A DNA stretch of 64,000 nt from contig NC_053390.1 of NCBI RefSeq assembly GCF_905171765.1, positions 211,053,359 to 211,117,358 of the forward strand, written 5' to 3'. This DNA comes from Bufo bufo (lineage: Eukaryota; Chordata; Amphibia; Anura; Bufonidae). The notes beneath the pieces were generated by a model that worked only from the letters and a program-made list of their open reading frames with translations, had not been told where the DNA came from and did not search any database. The translations under genes were made by a program, and so were the position numbers. This document shows positions 9,343 through 19,972 of this stretch, piece after piece; the first letter of the stretch is position 1; each line of letters opens with the position of its first letter.

Positions 9343-10340
9343 GTGTTAGATCTAGCCCACCAACACGTTCTCGGGGGTCACCTGGGGCTGCAGAAAACTC
9401 AGGATCGTATTCTACAGCAGTTTTACTGGCCCAGCATATTCAAAGAAGTGGAAGAGTTTTGTAAGTCTTGCCCGACCTGCCAGATAACTAGCCCCCAGCC
9501 ACATTTCCGTAGTCCCCTAGTACCTCTCCCGATTATCGAAGTACCATTTGACCGAATAGCTATGGACCTCATAGGCCCAGTACAGAAGTCCGCCAGAGGG
9601 CATCAACACATCTCAGTTATTCTAGACTATGCCACTTTGGTACCTGGAAGCGGTGCCACTGCAACATACCTTGGCTAAACTCATAGCTAAGGAGTTAATG
9701 GAGATGTTTTCCTGAGTAGGACTACCTAAAGAGGTTCTGACCGACCAAGGGACCCCTTTTACGTCCAAGGTGATGAGGGAACTCTGTAAGTTGCTGCACA
9801 TAAAACAACTACGGATGTCCGTTTACCATCTGCAAATGGACGGTCTGGTACAATGGTTTATCCAAACATTAAAAAATATGTTGAAAAAGGTATTGTCTAA
9901 AGATGGGAGGGACTGGGACCTACTTCTGCCCTATCTCATGTTCGCAGTCCTAGAGGTACCCCAGGCCTCTACTGGGTTCTCGCCCTTCGAACTGCTATAT
10001 GGCAGACACCCTCGCGGTCTCTTGGACGTGGCCAAAGAGGCGTGGGAACAACAACCCACTCCACATAAAAGTGTCATTGAGTACGTTACCCAGATGCAAG
10101 ATCAGATAGAGACAGTGTTGCCTCTTGTTAGGGAGCATATGGAGGCAGCTCAGCGAGCCCAGAGTTGGGTCTATAATCGGCAGGCTTGGGTCTGAATCTT
10201 TAACCTGGGTGATCAGGTTTTGGTTCTGGTGCCGACCATGGACAGTAAGTTCCTGGCAAGGTGGCAAGGGCCCTACGAGGTACTCGAGAAAATTGGAGAT
10301 GTAAACTACAAGGTACACCAGCCAGGGCAGGTTTACCATG
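9343..10340 (+). pseudogene. Gmr1-like integrase
   Basis: The DDE integrase that inserts the cDNA. An HHCC zinc domain: LDLAHQHVLGGHLGLQKTQD ... CKSCPTCQI. Core start RIAMDLIGPV (first Asp). A break near 9660-9720 (frameshift and stops). The second Asp lies in EVLTDQGTPFTS near 9740. The third region reads YHLQMDGLVQWFIQTLK where family members have a Glu (GLVERFNQTLK-like), so the catalytic Glu is Gln. C-terminal part: LLPYLMFAVLEVPQASTGFSPFELLYGR, then a stop near 10195 and an SH3-like tail, FLARWQGPYEVLEKIG...YHVNLLKPWK. It sits upstream of the RT. Confidence 0.85.
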
Positions 10341-11020
10341 TGAATTTACTGAAACCGTGGAAAGATAGGGAAACCTGTACAGAAGACAGCCTGCTGCTGG
10401 GTTTTCTAGGAGAGGAGATACCGGCCTCTCTGTCTGATGCAAGAGAGGCGGCTGCCACAGTAAAAATTGCTGACAGCCTCTACTCTAAACATACTCAGGA
10501 GGCCAGGGAGTTCGTTATTCGGAACACGGATGTGTTTTCGGACCTCCCTGGACGCACTTCCATAATGCATGCCCCGGGTGGTTGAGCTCATCGAGAGGTT
10601 AGGACAAGCCCGGCATTTTTCTGTTTTGGACCTCATGAAAGAGTACTGCCTTCATCATACCTGAGGGGCTGTATCAATATAAGGTCTTACCCTTTGGTCT
10701 GCATGGTTCCCCCGCAACTTTTCGGCGACTTATGGACATTGTGCTTCGTCCACATCGTCGGTATGCTTCGGCTTACCTGGACAATATTGTCATCCACAGT
10801 AACAACTGAGAAAGTCACCTACCCAAAGTGCAGGCTGTAGTGGACTCCCTTTGGAAAGCTGGCCTAACCGCTAACCCAAATAAATGTGCAATAGGGTTAG
10901 AAGAGACTAAGTACCTGGGGTATGTCATTGGGCGTGGAGTCATCAAACCCCAAGTGAACAAAATATAGGCGATACGGAATTGGCCACGACCTGTCACCAC
11001 TAGGCAAATAAAGTAATTCC
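10341..11020 (+). pseudogene. Gmr1-like reverse transcriptase, internally deleted
   Basis: The frame that ends the integrase continues to REFVIRNTDVFSDLPGRTSIMHAPGG and stops near 10585. The expected first RT blocks are absent: the sequence jumps to PRVVELIERLGQARHFSVLDL (motif A), so a deletion lies near 10565-10580. Then YQYKVLPFGLHGSPATF (motif B region) and YLDNIVIHSN, where motif C should be YxDD; the second Asp is Asn. Next come ANPNKCAIGLEETKYLGYVI, and stops near 10808, 10967 and 11014. Confidence 0.82.
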
Positions 11021-11615
11021 TGTGAATGGTGGGCTATTACATGAGGTTTGTTCCCCACTTTGCTACGGTGGCCGCACCATTGACAGGGCACTTAAAGGGT
11101 TGAAGGGACACAAGTCAGTGATGGTTCGCTGGGATGAGCGGGCGGAAGAGGCTTTTTCCACTTTGAAGTCGGCCCTGTGCGGGTCATCGGTTTTGGTGAC
11201 GCCCGACTTCAATAGGGAGTTCATAGTACAGACCGATGCCTCAGAAGTAGGCCTCGGTGCTGTACTGTCTCAGAAAGTCAACGGGGAGGAGCATCCATTG
11301 TCTTCCTCAGCCGTAAGCTCACCCCAGCCTTGACCCGGTATAGTATAGTGGAGAGAGAGTGCCTGGCTATCAAGTGGGCACTAGAATCTCTCCGCTATTA
11401 TTTATTGGGGAGAAAATTCCACCTGGTGACTGACCACTCCCTTCTCAAGTGGATGAGCCAGGCCAAGGACAGAAATGCCTGGGTCACCTGATGGTTTCTC
11501 TCCCTACAAAACTTTATGTTTTCGGTGGAAAACAGGGCATACTGGTTACAGGGAAACGTGGATGCCCTGTCCTGGGTACACTGTCTGGAGTGTGTTCACC
11601 CCCCAGGGTTGAACA
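11021..11615 (+). pseudogene. Gmr1-like RNase H
   Basis: Degrades RNA of the RNA:DNA hybrid. VGYYMRFVPHFATVAAPLT connects from the RT. First catalytic motif EFIVQTDASEVGLGAVLSQ, then a frameshift near 11300, then ECLAIKWALESLRYYLLG (Glu motif), KFHLVTDHSLLKWM (Asp motif) and GNVDALSWVH. Stops and a second shift follow. It lies directly before the polypurine tract. Confidence 0.8.
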
Positions 11616-11633
11616 AAGGGGGTGGGGAGTTTA
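11616..11633 (+). other. Polypurine tract of Gmr1-like element
   Basis: AAAGGGGGTGGGGAGT followed by TTA and the right LTR (TGTAACACAG). Position and composition fit the plus-strand primer site of an LTR retroelement. Confidence 0.75.
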
Positions 11634-12089
11634 TGTAACACAGTGAGAGGTTTGGTTTGGGAAAACAGGTATTTTCCTCCCAGCATGTGCTGCTGGGCTG
11701 ATTTACAGCCAGGTGAGGTCAAATACCGGACCAGATTTTAAATGCTGGTCCGGGTTTTGGCAGCACCTGGCTGTCCTTAAATAGGCAGCTGGGCTCAGAA
11801 GCCAGGTCTCTGTGTTGGGATCCGGGAGCCTTGTGTCTGGATGAAGGCTTGCTACTTGTTTGGCGTGAAAACAGGTTGGTGCTGCTATCAGCAAGGACTC
11901 TTTGAGGCAGAATTGCCGCATTGTGTGAATTACCACCAACACCGCAAGGTGACTTTTTGTTTGAATATGAATGTTTGTTTTGTCACTTGCCTAAAGTGCG
12001 AATAATACACTGAACTGTTTGATCCAAAGAACTTGTTGTTGCCTCTATACTGCGTCCGCTAATCCTGTCTACGAGAGCGAGTCCCCACA
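11634..12089 (+). repeat. Right LTR of Gmr1-like element
   Basis: TGTAACACAGTG to GAGTCCCCACA, same length as the left LTR. A TA tract of about 12 bp follows, then a Tc1 element. Confidence 0.92.
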
Positions 12090-12102
12090 ATATATATATA
12101 TA

Positions 12103-13038
12103 CAGTACAGACCAAAAGTTTGGACACACCTTCTCATTCAAAGAGTTTTCTTTATTTTCATGACTATGAAAATTGTAGATTCACACTGAAGGCATCAAAA
12201 CTATGAATTAACACATGTGGAATTATATACATAACAAACAAGTGTGAAACAACTGAAAATATGTCATATTCTAGGTTCTTCAAAGTAGCCACCTTTTGCT
12301 TTGATTACTGCTTTGCACACTCTTGGCATTCTCTTGATGAGCTTCAAGAGGTAGTCCCCTGAAATGGTTTTCACTTCACAGGTGTGCCCTGTCAGGTTTA
12401 ATAAGTGGGATTTCTTGCCTTATAAATGGGGTTGGGACCATCAGTGGCGTTGAGGAGAAGTCAGGTGGATACACAGCTGATAGTCCTACTGAATAGACTG
12501 TTAGAATTTGTATTATGGCAAGAAAAAAACAGCTAAGTAAAGAAAAAAGAGTGGCCATCATTACTTTAAGAAATTAAGGTCAGTCAGTCAGCCGAAAAAT
12601 TGGCAAAACCTTGAAAGTAAGGGCTATTTGACCATGAAGGAGAGTGATGGGGTGCTGCACCAGATGACCTGGCCTCCACAGTCACCGGACCTGAACCCAA
12701 TCGAGATGGTTTGGGGTGAGCTGGACCGCAGAGTGAAGGCAAAAGAGCCAACAAGTGCTAAGCATCTCTGGGAACTCCTTCAAGACTGTTGGACGACCAT
12801 TTCAGGGAACTACCTCTTGAAGCTCATCAAGAGAATGCCAAGAGTGTGCAAAGCAGTAATCAAAGCAAAAGGTGGCTACTTTGAAGAACCTAGAATATGA
12901 CATATTTTCAGTTGTTTCACACTTGTTTGTTATGTATATAATTCCACATGTGTTAATTCATAGTTTTGATGCCTTCATAGTCATGAAAATAAAGAAGACT
13001 CTTTGAATGAGAAGGTGTGTGCAAACTTTTGGTCTGTA

Positions 13039-13041
<3 letters not shown>
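12103..13041 (+). mobile_element. Tc1 element, internally deleted
   Basis: Terminal inverted repeats start CAGTACAGACCAAAAGTTTG and end with their complement, with a TA dinucleotide on both sides (12101-12102 and 13042-13043). Subterminal inverted homology reaches about 200 bp per side, though the right arm lacks a block of roughly 17 bp present on the left. The middle joins transposase N terminus to C terminus directly, so it depends on an outside transposase. This family is very widespread in fish and amphibians. Confidence 0.92.
12515..12900 (+). pseudogene. Tc1 transposase, core deleted
   Basis: ATG at 12515 gives MARKKQLSKEKRVAIITLRN, then a stop and QSVSRKIGKTLKV, the start of the paired-type DNA-binding domain. 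The frame then jumps to the C terminus, with WPPQSPDLNPIEMVWGELDR (third catalytic Glu, about 12690) and YLLKLIKRMPRVCKAVIKA. The whole region with the first two catalytic Asp is missing. Confidence 0.88.

Positions 13042-13083
<42 letters not shown>
13042..13083. repeat. (TA)n with (CA)n tail
   Basis: About 34 bp of TA then ACACACACA, directly against the right end of the Tc1 element. Confidence 0.9.
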
Positions 13084-13287
13084 GAATCTGTTTCAGCACT
13101 GGTTTCTCACTAAATGCTTGTGTTTTGTGTTTATGAACAGAGTGGATAACAGCATAGGCAATAACTGGGTCACAGAGCGATTAATACAGAAGATTAGGGT
13201 GTGTTTCATATCAAATGTCCTTGTTCTGAGTGCACCAAATAGCTGTAAAGATTTTTGTTACAGTCAACTGCATTTATACAACAGTTA

Positions 13288-14805
13288 CAGTGGGGCAAAA
13301 AAGTATTTAGTCAGCCACCAATTGTGCAAGTTCTCCCACTTAAAAAGATGAGAGAGGCCTGTAATTTTCATCATAGGTATACCTCAACTATGAGAGACAT
13401 AATGAGAAAAAAAAATCTGAAAGTCACATTGTCTGATTTTTAAAGAATTAATTTGCAAATTATGGTGAGAAAATAAGTATTTGGTCAATAACAAAAGTTA
13501 ATCTCAATACTTTGTTATATACCCTTTGTTGGCAATGACAGAGGTCAAACGTTTTCTGTAAGTCTTCACAAGGTTTTCACACACTGTTGCTGGTATTTTG
13601 GCCCATTCCTCCATGCAGATCTCCTCTAGAACAGTGATGTTTTGGGGCTGTCGCTGGGCAACATGGACTTTGCCCGGGCGGTGTGTTTGGGATCATTGTC
13701 ATGCTGAAAGACCCAGCCATGTTTCATCTTCAATGCCCTTGCTGATGGAAGGAGGTTTTCACTCAAAATCTCACAATACAAGGCCCTATTCATTCTTTCC
13801 TTTACACGGATCAGTCGGCCTGGTCCCTTTGTAGAAAAACAGCCCCAAAGCATCATGTTTCCACCCCCATGCTTCACAGTAGGTATGGTGTTCTTTGGAT
13901 GCAACTCAGCATTCTTTTTCCTCCAAACACAACGAGTTGAGTTTTTACCAAAAAGTTCTACTTTGGTTTCATCTGACCATATGACATTCTCCCAATTCTA
14001 TTCTGGATCATCCAAATGCTCTATAGCAAACTTCAGGCGGCCCCGGACATGTACTGGCTTAAGCAGGGGCACACGTCTGGCACTGCAGGATTTGAGTCCC
14101 TGGCGGTGTAGTGTGTTACTGATGGTAGCCTTTGTTACTTTGGTCCCAGCTCTCTGCAGGTCATTCACTAGGTCGCCCCCCCCCCCCATGTGGTTCTGGG
14201 ATTTTTGCTCACCGATTTTGTGATCATTTTGACCCCACGGGGTGAGATCTTGCGTGGAGCCACAGATCGAGGGAGATTATCAGTGGTCTTGCATGTCTTC
14301 CATTTTCTAATAATTGCTCCCACAGTTGATTTCTTCACACCAAGCTGCTTGCCTATTGCAGATTCAGTCTTCCCAGTCTGGTGCAGGTCTACAATTTTGT
14401 TTCTGGTGTCCTTCGACAGCTCTTTGGTCTTGGCCATAGGGGAATTTGGAGTGTGACTGTTTGAGGTTGTGTACAGATGTCTTTTATACTGATAACAATT
14501 TCAAACAGGTGCCATTAATACAGGTAACGAGTGGAGGACAGAGGAGCATCTTAAAGAAGAAGTTACAGGTCTGTGAGAGTCAGAAATCTTGCTTGTTTGT
14601 AGTTGACCAAATACTTATTTTACAGAGGAATTTACCAATTAATTCATTAGAAATCCTACAATGTGATTTCCTGTATTCTTTCCCCCTATTCTGTCTCTCT
14701 CTTAGTTGAAGTGTACCTATGATGAAAATTACAGGCCTCTCTCATCTTTTTAAGTGGGAGAACTTGCACAATTGGTGGCTGACTAAATACTTATTTGCCC
14801 CACTG
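13288..14805 (-). mobile_element. Tc1 element, near full length
   Basis: Termini CAGTGGGGCAAAAAAGTATT and complement TTGCCCCACTG, flanked by TA at 13286-13287 and 14806-14807. Long inverted subterminal regions (AGAACTTGCACAATTGGTGG) of about 100 bp. Transposase reads on the minus strand and is broken. Confidence 0.92.
13510..14437 (-). pseudogene. Tc1 transposase (in 13288-14805)
   Basis: Starts at 14437 with [20 protein letters not shown]; helix-turn-helix [36 protein letters not shown]-run at 14176-14187 shifts the frame. The second frame has [20 protein letters not shown] and ends at a stop after HLDDPE. The next section has the first Asp ([13 protein letters not shown]), [15 protein letters not shown], and the second Asp in [12 protein letters not shown]. 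The SPDLNPIE block with the third catalytic Glu is deleted: the text passes from HTARAKS straight to the C-terminal region ([10 protein letters not shown] in another frame). At least one shift, one stop and one catalytic deletion make it inactive. Confidence 0.88.
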
Positions 14806-14807
14806 TA

Positions 14808-15849
14808 TATATAGGGTATTTTGGTACCTAAAAAATCTTGACACTCGAAAGCTCTATATAAAGTGATCAAGAATTTAGAAGCCTGACTGTTACTAAGACT
14901 TGGCCCCTGTGTATAGACCGCCAAACTCTCCAAGAAGGGCAGGTTTGCCGACAGTGTAATGTGTATGTGGCGCTCACGACTCTCCCTCCACAGGTTAAAT
15001 TAAATACACTAAATACACATACACTTACACATTCAGCTGAGCCAAACGTGCACATTCATGAGGGAGTTAGGAGAGATATGTGTTGGGCAACAACTATTGA
15101 ATGTGTATGGCTGACTTTGGCCAAGTTCACACTTCAGTTATTTGGTCAGTTATTTCCATCAGTTATTGTGAGCCAAAACCAGGTACAGATCAAAAACAAA
15201 GCTTTCCATTATACCTTATCTCTGAGTAGGCTTCACTACTGGGTTTGGCACATTGAAATGTGAACTCAACCTTAAAAGTGCTGATCTACAGTGCAGTGTG
15301 CCCTGTACTAATGCATGCTATTGAACATTGCCTCCTAGTATCTGATGTCGCTTACTTTCCCTTTTGTAGGCAGAAATGTTATGCTAAATGTAACGTAAAG
15401 GTTGCCATATCCCCTTTTTGATGCAAACTAAAATGTCTGTTTGCCAAACACAAATTTAATATCCAATAAATAATTTCACTTGGTTCAAGAGAGCAGATTT
15501 ATCATGAGTGGAGTTCTTGAGGTTAGTTCTTTCTTGCCAAAATGTGTGCCAAATTTATCAAATGTTGGATTTTATTTAATAAACGTTGGCGCTTCTTTTA
15601 AATTACACTTTTGCTTAGAGATCAGTTTTTATGGAATCCCTCCCCCTTCCACCCTTTCGAGTTAGTTTGTGGCATTTTTTACAACTTTTAGAAATTTTGC
15701 ATTTAGTTACTCTGGCACAAAACTACTTGCCTAGCTAACCATGCCCAGAGTAAAATCAAAAAAAGATGAGTCTTCAAATATTAAAGAGTTTATTAATGTT
15801 ATACCCAGCTTTGGCTATTTAAACATAAACCTAGTTGATCTGCCCACCT
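14808..15849. other. No gene recognised
   Basis: Short scattered frames only. One weak inverted-repeat element lies at 15121-15275; the rest is A/T-rich and unassigned. Confidence 0.6.
15121..15275. repeat. Short inverted-repeat element (possible MITE)
   Basis: AAGTTCACACTTCAG near the left end and GAAATGTGAACTCAACCTTAA at the right are inverted. Only the outer 15-20 bp match, so this is tentative. Confidence 0.35.
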
Positions 15850-16600
15850 GAATATCTGAACGAGATGGGTGCAAAGATCTATTCAATCATGGTACCAACC
15901 TTTTCCAAGAAAAGCTTGATTAACTCACAATCCCTCCAAATATGTATAGGTGTCTTCTGGGAAAGATAGCAACAGCAAGAAGAAGGAATAGATCTGTCTA
16001 TTTTAATCATCAGTACCAGAGTTTTATACCATTGACTGACAAGGTTATAACAGGTTTCTTGAAAATTAACACATCTAGAGGGACCACTGTTATGACTGCA
16101 GTATATCCAAGTAGAAAAAGCTAGCCTCAAGCATGCTCCCTTTGTCATGCACCAGGATAAGAAATATTGTGTATAAAGACTGGGAGATCAAATTATTGTT
16201 AATCTGGAAGTTAATTTTAGAATTTTAGACACTTAAAAATGGTTGTCAATTGGGAGTAGATGAGATGGTTAATTGAAGCATGTGGAAATAATGATAGAAG
16301 ATTAGACATTTCTGGAAATGGCCATCAACCAATGTCCCCAATGACCTTAGTATTTAAGACATTCTGAATAGGGAGCCAAAAAGAATGTGAAGAGTCACTC
16401 AGTCCTAAAAGATCTCCCAATCTTTTCAGTGGAGAGGGGTGGGGCCAGAAGTTTAAAGACTTGTTCAAGGCTTCCCTAGTAGATAAGGGAGCTCTAGTCA
16501 AGATGTTGATTCTAGATATAGGTAGATCTACTAACCTCAGTCTTCAAGGTCAAAGCATGGGTAAGAGAAAAGCCAAGTAACTTTTTCTCCATGTGTACAT
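15850..16600 (-). pseudogene. L1 ORF2 C-terminal relic
   Basis: The frame at 15879-16148 includes CYNLVSQWYKTLVLMIKIDR, then SCCCYLSQKTPIHIWRDCEL and IKLFLEKVGTMIE. L1 ORF2 has the pattern WY.TP...hKi, C.....G...H..w.C..i..fW, the Cys-rich region near the C terminus. Upstream to about 16600 short blocks in several frames fit the stretch after the RT, with many stops. Confidence 0.65.
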
Positions 16601-16606
16601 ATAGCA

Positions 16607-16880
16607 TTTAAAGGAAATGTGTCACCAAATATTGTAACACATCTCCTTTTTTTTCTGATCAGCTTCTGAAAGCTGAATGCGATTTCAGTTCCCCATCTTT
16701 ATAGGATTCCATTTGAACTACTGACATACATCACTGACACATAGCGCGGTTCCCGCACCTACTGTTTTACCCTCAGCACTAGCCTAAAGTCAAACTGGTT
16801 GGTTAGCACAGTGGGTCCAAACTCACTTCCCATCACAGTGGGCTTCTAAACGCTGAATTGGAAAGCCAGAATCAGCAAGG
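16607..16880. other. Unassigned repeat-like stretch
   Basis: Starts TAAAGGAAATGTGTCACCAAA, similar in style to the ends of the MITE at 28337-28840 (TAAAGGGAATCTGTCATC). No matching right end found. Probably a broken MITE inside the L1 relic. Confidence 0.35.
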
Positions 16881-16885
16881 AGAGA

Positions 16886-17714
16886 TGTGGCGGAACCTGC
16901 CTCGCCACTGGGCATTGGAGAGGCCTGGCTACCCGCCTCCTACCTGCTGACTATGGCCCCTGGTAAATTTGTATGTTTGAATGCAATATTTGGGCATAGT
17001 TATATAAGTTCATGTATTTTTCTGTCTTTGGAAGCTTGTTGTATGTTATGTGAGGGTACCCAGATAGCTAATTTTATTGTATTCGTGTATTCGGAGTGCC
17101 ATTCACCTAATGATATGCACTCAGACTTGAGCTATCTGGGGATATGTTAAATGTCTGTGTTTACTGTAAGGGTTGTGACATTGTATGTTTAAATGGTGAT
17201 TTCTGTCCTGTTGTCCCCACATGTGTATTGGCGATTTCCCTTTGTCCTGAGAGATAATTGAATTGCTCCTCGGGTGTCTCCAGGGCAGAGAGGAGGAAAC
17301 CATGATGCATTGTGGGGATGTGTTGTGTCTGTGTATCCTGAGTTGCTACGTATCTGTCCTGTGTCACAGTCTTCCTTCTGGTCCCCTAGGGGCGTGTACA
17401 CCAGATGGGGACCTGCATAAATACGGGCGGGTAGCCCTCAATAAAGTGTTCCTGTTTTAACCCTCAAAGTGAAGTGTCGTCTCATTCTTGGGGGAGGATT
17501 TATGGTATGCTGTTCCAGTTTGACTGCTAGGAGTGTAAACCTATTCGTATGGTTTCCTATTCAACTGTCTACAGCATTCATATGCTTGAGAGGATTTATA
17601 TGCTTCTTCGGTTCGGTGATTGTGGTGTCTGCCAGAGTGCTTGGAAACCTCAGGAAACGCTAGGAGCATTCGTCAACGGAGGTACTCAGTCGGGGTGCCA
17701 GGTGATCCGTTACA
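16886..17714 (+). mobile_element. Solo LTR (829 bp)
   Basis: Begins TGTGGCGGAACCTGCC, ends CCGTTACA, and is flanked by a perfect 5-bp TSD AGAGA (16881-16885 and 17715-17719). AATAAA at 17440-17445 with a GT-rich stretch following supports plus orientation. No internal region remains, as expected after LTR-LTR recombination. Ty3/gypsy or retroviral origin cannot be decided from the LTR alone. The short frames inside are not genes. Confidence 0.85.
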
Positions 17715-17719
17715 AGAGA

Positions 17720-18127
17720 GTTAAAGGTATTTAACATATGAGGAGCAAAAGTTCCCAAAAGACCTTGTAGTACATAGACCAACAGAGCCCAGGCTTTTGC
17801 CTTTGGGTGATTCTGCGATAACATTCGGCAATTCCTGTGGAGCGAAGGCTTCACAATAGGCCTATTGCTATGAGTCTGAAGTAGGCAGGGTCAGTTTGCG
17901 AAGAAAATTATGTATTGTCTTTGAGCGATCACCTCTCCAGATTCTCCCCTCCCTCAGGTTGTAAAACGCTTCATAAAAATTTTAAAATTGAACAGCATGG
18001 GTCTTTATAAGGACAGTACCAGAATGGGATTTTATACATTTAATAAAATGGAGCTTCTCTGCACTTGTCTAGAGTCTTTATTACCATGAAGATACATTTT
18101 ATTTTGGAAAAATCCATACTATGCATT
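17720..18127 (-). pseudogene. L1 ORF2 reverse-transcriptase start, relic
   Basis: Reading the minus strand in two frames gives PNVIAESPKGKSLG and then KPGLCWSMYYKVFWELLL. L1 RTs begin with a conserved EI..aI...KSPGPDGf...YYK.F...L, and the match in spacing and residues is good once one frameshift is allowed. Further upstream the frame is unreadable. It sits between the solo LTR and the Tc1 element. Confidence 0.55.
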
Positions 18128-18339
18128 AGCAAAGTCTTCTGACCCTTTCACTTTTTTAAAATTCTGTTATGTTGTGGCCTTGTGCTAAAAGAAATAAAAA
18201 AAAAATTTCCCCATCAATATGCTCTCAATACCCCATAATGATAAAGTGAAAACAGAATGTTAGGTAATTTATTAAAAAAGAAAAAGTTATATACTGCATT
18301 GACATAAATATTCATACCCTTTACTCGGTAGTTAGTTGA

Positions 18340-19686
18340 AGCACCTTTGGCAGCGATTACAATCTCCAGTGTTCTTCAGTATGATGTCACAAGGTTTGCA
18401 CACCTGGATTTTCTGCCAGTCTTCTCTGCAGATCCTCTAAAGTTCTGTCAGTTTGGATGGAGACTGTCGGTGGACAGCCAATTTCAGGTCTTTCCAGAGA
18501 TGCTTGATTGGGTTCAAGTCAAGACTCTGACTGGGCCACTCAAGGACATTCACAGAGTTGTCCCTAAGCCAATCATTTGTTGTCTTGACCGCGTGCTTAG
18601 GGTCATTGTCTTGTTGGAAGGTGAACCTTCCTTCCAGTCTAAGGCACTCTGGATAAGGTTTTCATTTAGAGCATCTCTGTACTTTGCTCCATTCAGCTTT
18701 CACCCAACTCTGACCAGTCTTTATGTATGAGCTGCTGAAAAACACCCACACAGCATAATGCTGTCACCACCATGCTTCACTGCAGTAATGGTATTGGGCA
18801 GGTGATGAGCAATGCATGGTTTCCTCTAGACATGACGCTTAGAATTGAGTCCAAAAAGTTCAGTCTTGGTTTCATCATCAGACCAGAGAATCTTGTTTCT
18901 TACAGCCTGAGAGCTCAGATAGAGTGTCACGGCCGTTGCTGTGTGCGCCGTGACACATGTGCCATGCTTGCGGTTGCCGGTGGCAACGTGTTGCTGTTAA
19001 GGCATGTGGTGGCCGTGTCTCGGCTTTGGCTGTGTGCGCCGTGATATGGTTGCCACGCATGCTGTTGTCGGGGGCAACGTGTTGCGTGTTGGCTGGTGTG
19101 TGCACTTCCCCTTTAAGTTGTAGCCTTCCCCTGTCTGGTGCTGTAAGGGTTAACTCCCTGACTGGGTGTGGTCACTTGGGTTTTATCTCTTGTGGCTTCC
19201 TGGCTGGAGGCAGTTGTACTTCAGCTGTCGTTGGTGCTGGAGCTCTGCTCCAGTCCAGGGTGTCCTATCTGAGGAGTTAGGGTGAGGATTAGGGACGCTT
19301 TAGGAGGTGACCTGCTCCCTGATTCCGGCGTCCTGGCCTAGCTGCTTCTTCTTTATACCTGACATTGTACGGTGGGGGGTTTTCCCCACTCCCCATTGTG
19401 ACACAGAGTGACCATCGAGTTTTTGGTCTCCTCTCTTACTAAGGCCCTTTTCCCCTGATTAATTAGTTTGGAGAGGCAGCAAGCTGTAGGAAGAGTCCTG
19501 GTTCTAAACTTCTTTCATTTAAGAAATATGGAGTCCAGTGTGCTCTTGGGAACTTTTAGTGCAGCAGAAATTGTCTCTGAGCTCTTCGGGCAGTTCTTTT
19601 CTGCTTATGACTTGGTTTTTGCTCTGATATGCATTGTCAGCTGTGAGACCTTATATAGACAGGGATGTGTAATTTCAAATCGTGTC
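18340..19686 (-). pseudogene. Tc1 transposase relic, split by a solo LTR
   Basis: Degenerate reading on the minus strand. Recognisable: [24 protein letters not shown] text near 18740-18790, and the region before SPDLNPI around 18480-18540. The solo LTR at 18925-19403 cuts the gene, and the N-terminal portion continues at 19404-19686. Stops and shifts are frequent. No function is likely. Confidence 0.6.
18925..19403. mobile_element. Solo LTR (about 479 bp)
   Basis: Starts TGTCACGGCCGTTGC and ends CATTGTGACA, a TG...CA structure with short inverted tips. Flanks read TAGAG (left) and CAGAG (right), a 5-bp TSD with one change. It contains an internal near-repeat of about 100 bp (GCTGTGTGCGCCGTGA appears twice, each followed by GGCAACGTGTTGC). 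Inserted inside the Tc1 transposase. Confidence 0.75.
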
Positions 19687-19701
19687 CAATCAACTGAATT
19701 T

Positions 19702-19972
19702 GTGGTGGTATACAGCTGTTCCTATTTAGAACCAGGTTGTTGTGGGCATGTGTGTTAAATATATATTGGATCCACACACAATGTCGCAATTGTATACAAT
19801 GATTTTATCCTTTGTTTTTTGTGTTCTTTAATAAATTATCCTTTTTAATTAGAGGTGCAGCTGTTGTATGCAGTGTTTTGTTTTTTTCTTACTTCCCATG
19901 GTTTTGTGTTTATGCTGTGGCTTGCACTCTAGGATTTGTATTTGGTGTGCCCCCATATTTTATTCTTTTGTT
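19702..19972 (+). repeat. PLE-F left pLTR
   Basis: GTGGTGGTATACAGCTGTTC to ATTCTTTTGTT. Shares ACAATGTCGCAATTGTATAC and TAATAAATTATCCTTTTTAA with the right copy. Confidence 0.8.

Larger units (their letters stand above)
7369..12089 (+). mobile_element. Gmr1-like Ty3/gypsy LTR retrotransposon, degenerate
   Basis: Two 456-bp LTRs (7369-7824 and 11634-12089), both TG...CA, flanked by TA repeat sequence so the TSD is ambiguous. Interior order: gag (SCAN-like capsid, CCHC knuckle), a protease remnant, integrase, then RT and RNase H, then a polypurine tract. Integrase before RT is the Ty1/copia order inside a Ty3/gypsy-type pol, the defining feature of the deuterostome Gmr1 group. A presumed primer-binding stretch (TTGGTGGAGGATGCGG) follows the left LTR. 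Many stops, frameshifts and at least one RT deletion make it dead. Confidence 0.88.

Noticed and set aside
16887..17150. Small gene with hydrophobic segment
   Set aside because: Lies wholly inside a solo LTR bounded by a 5-bp TSD.
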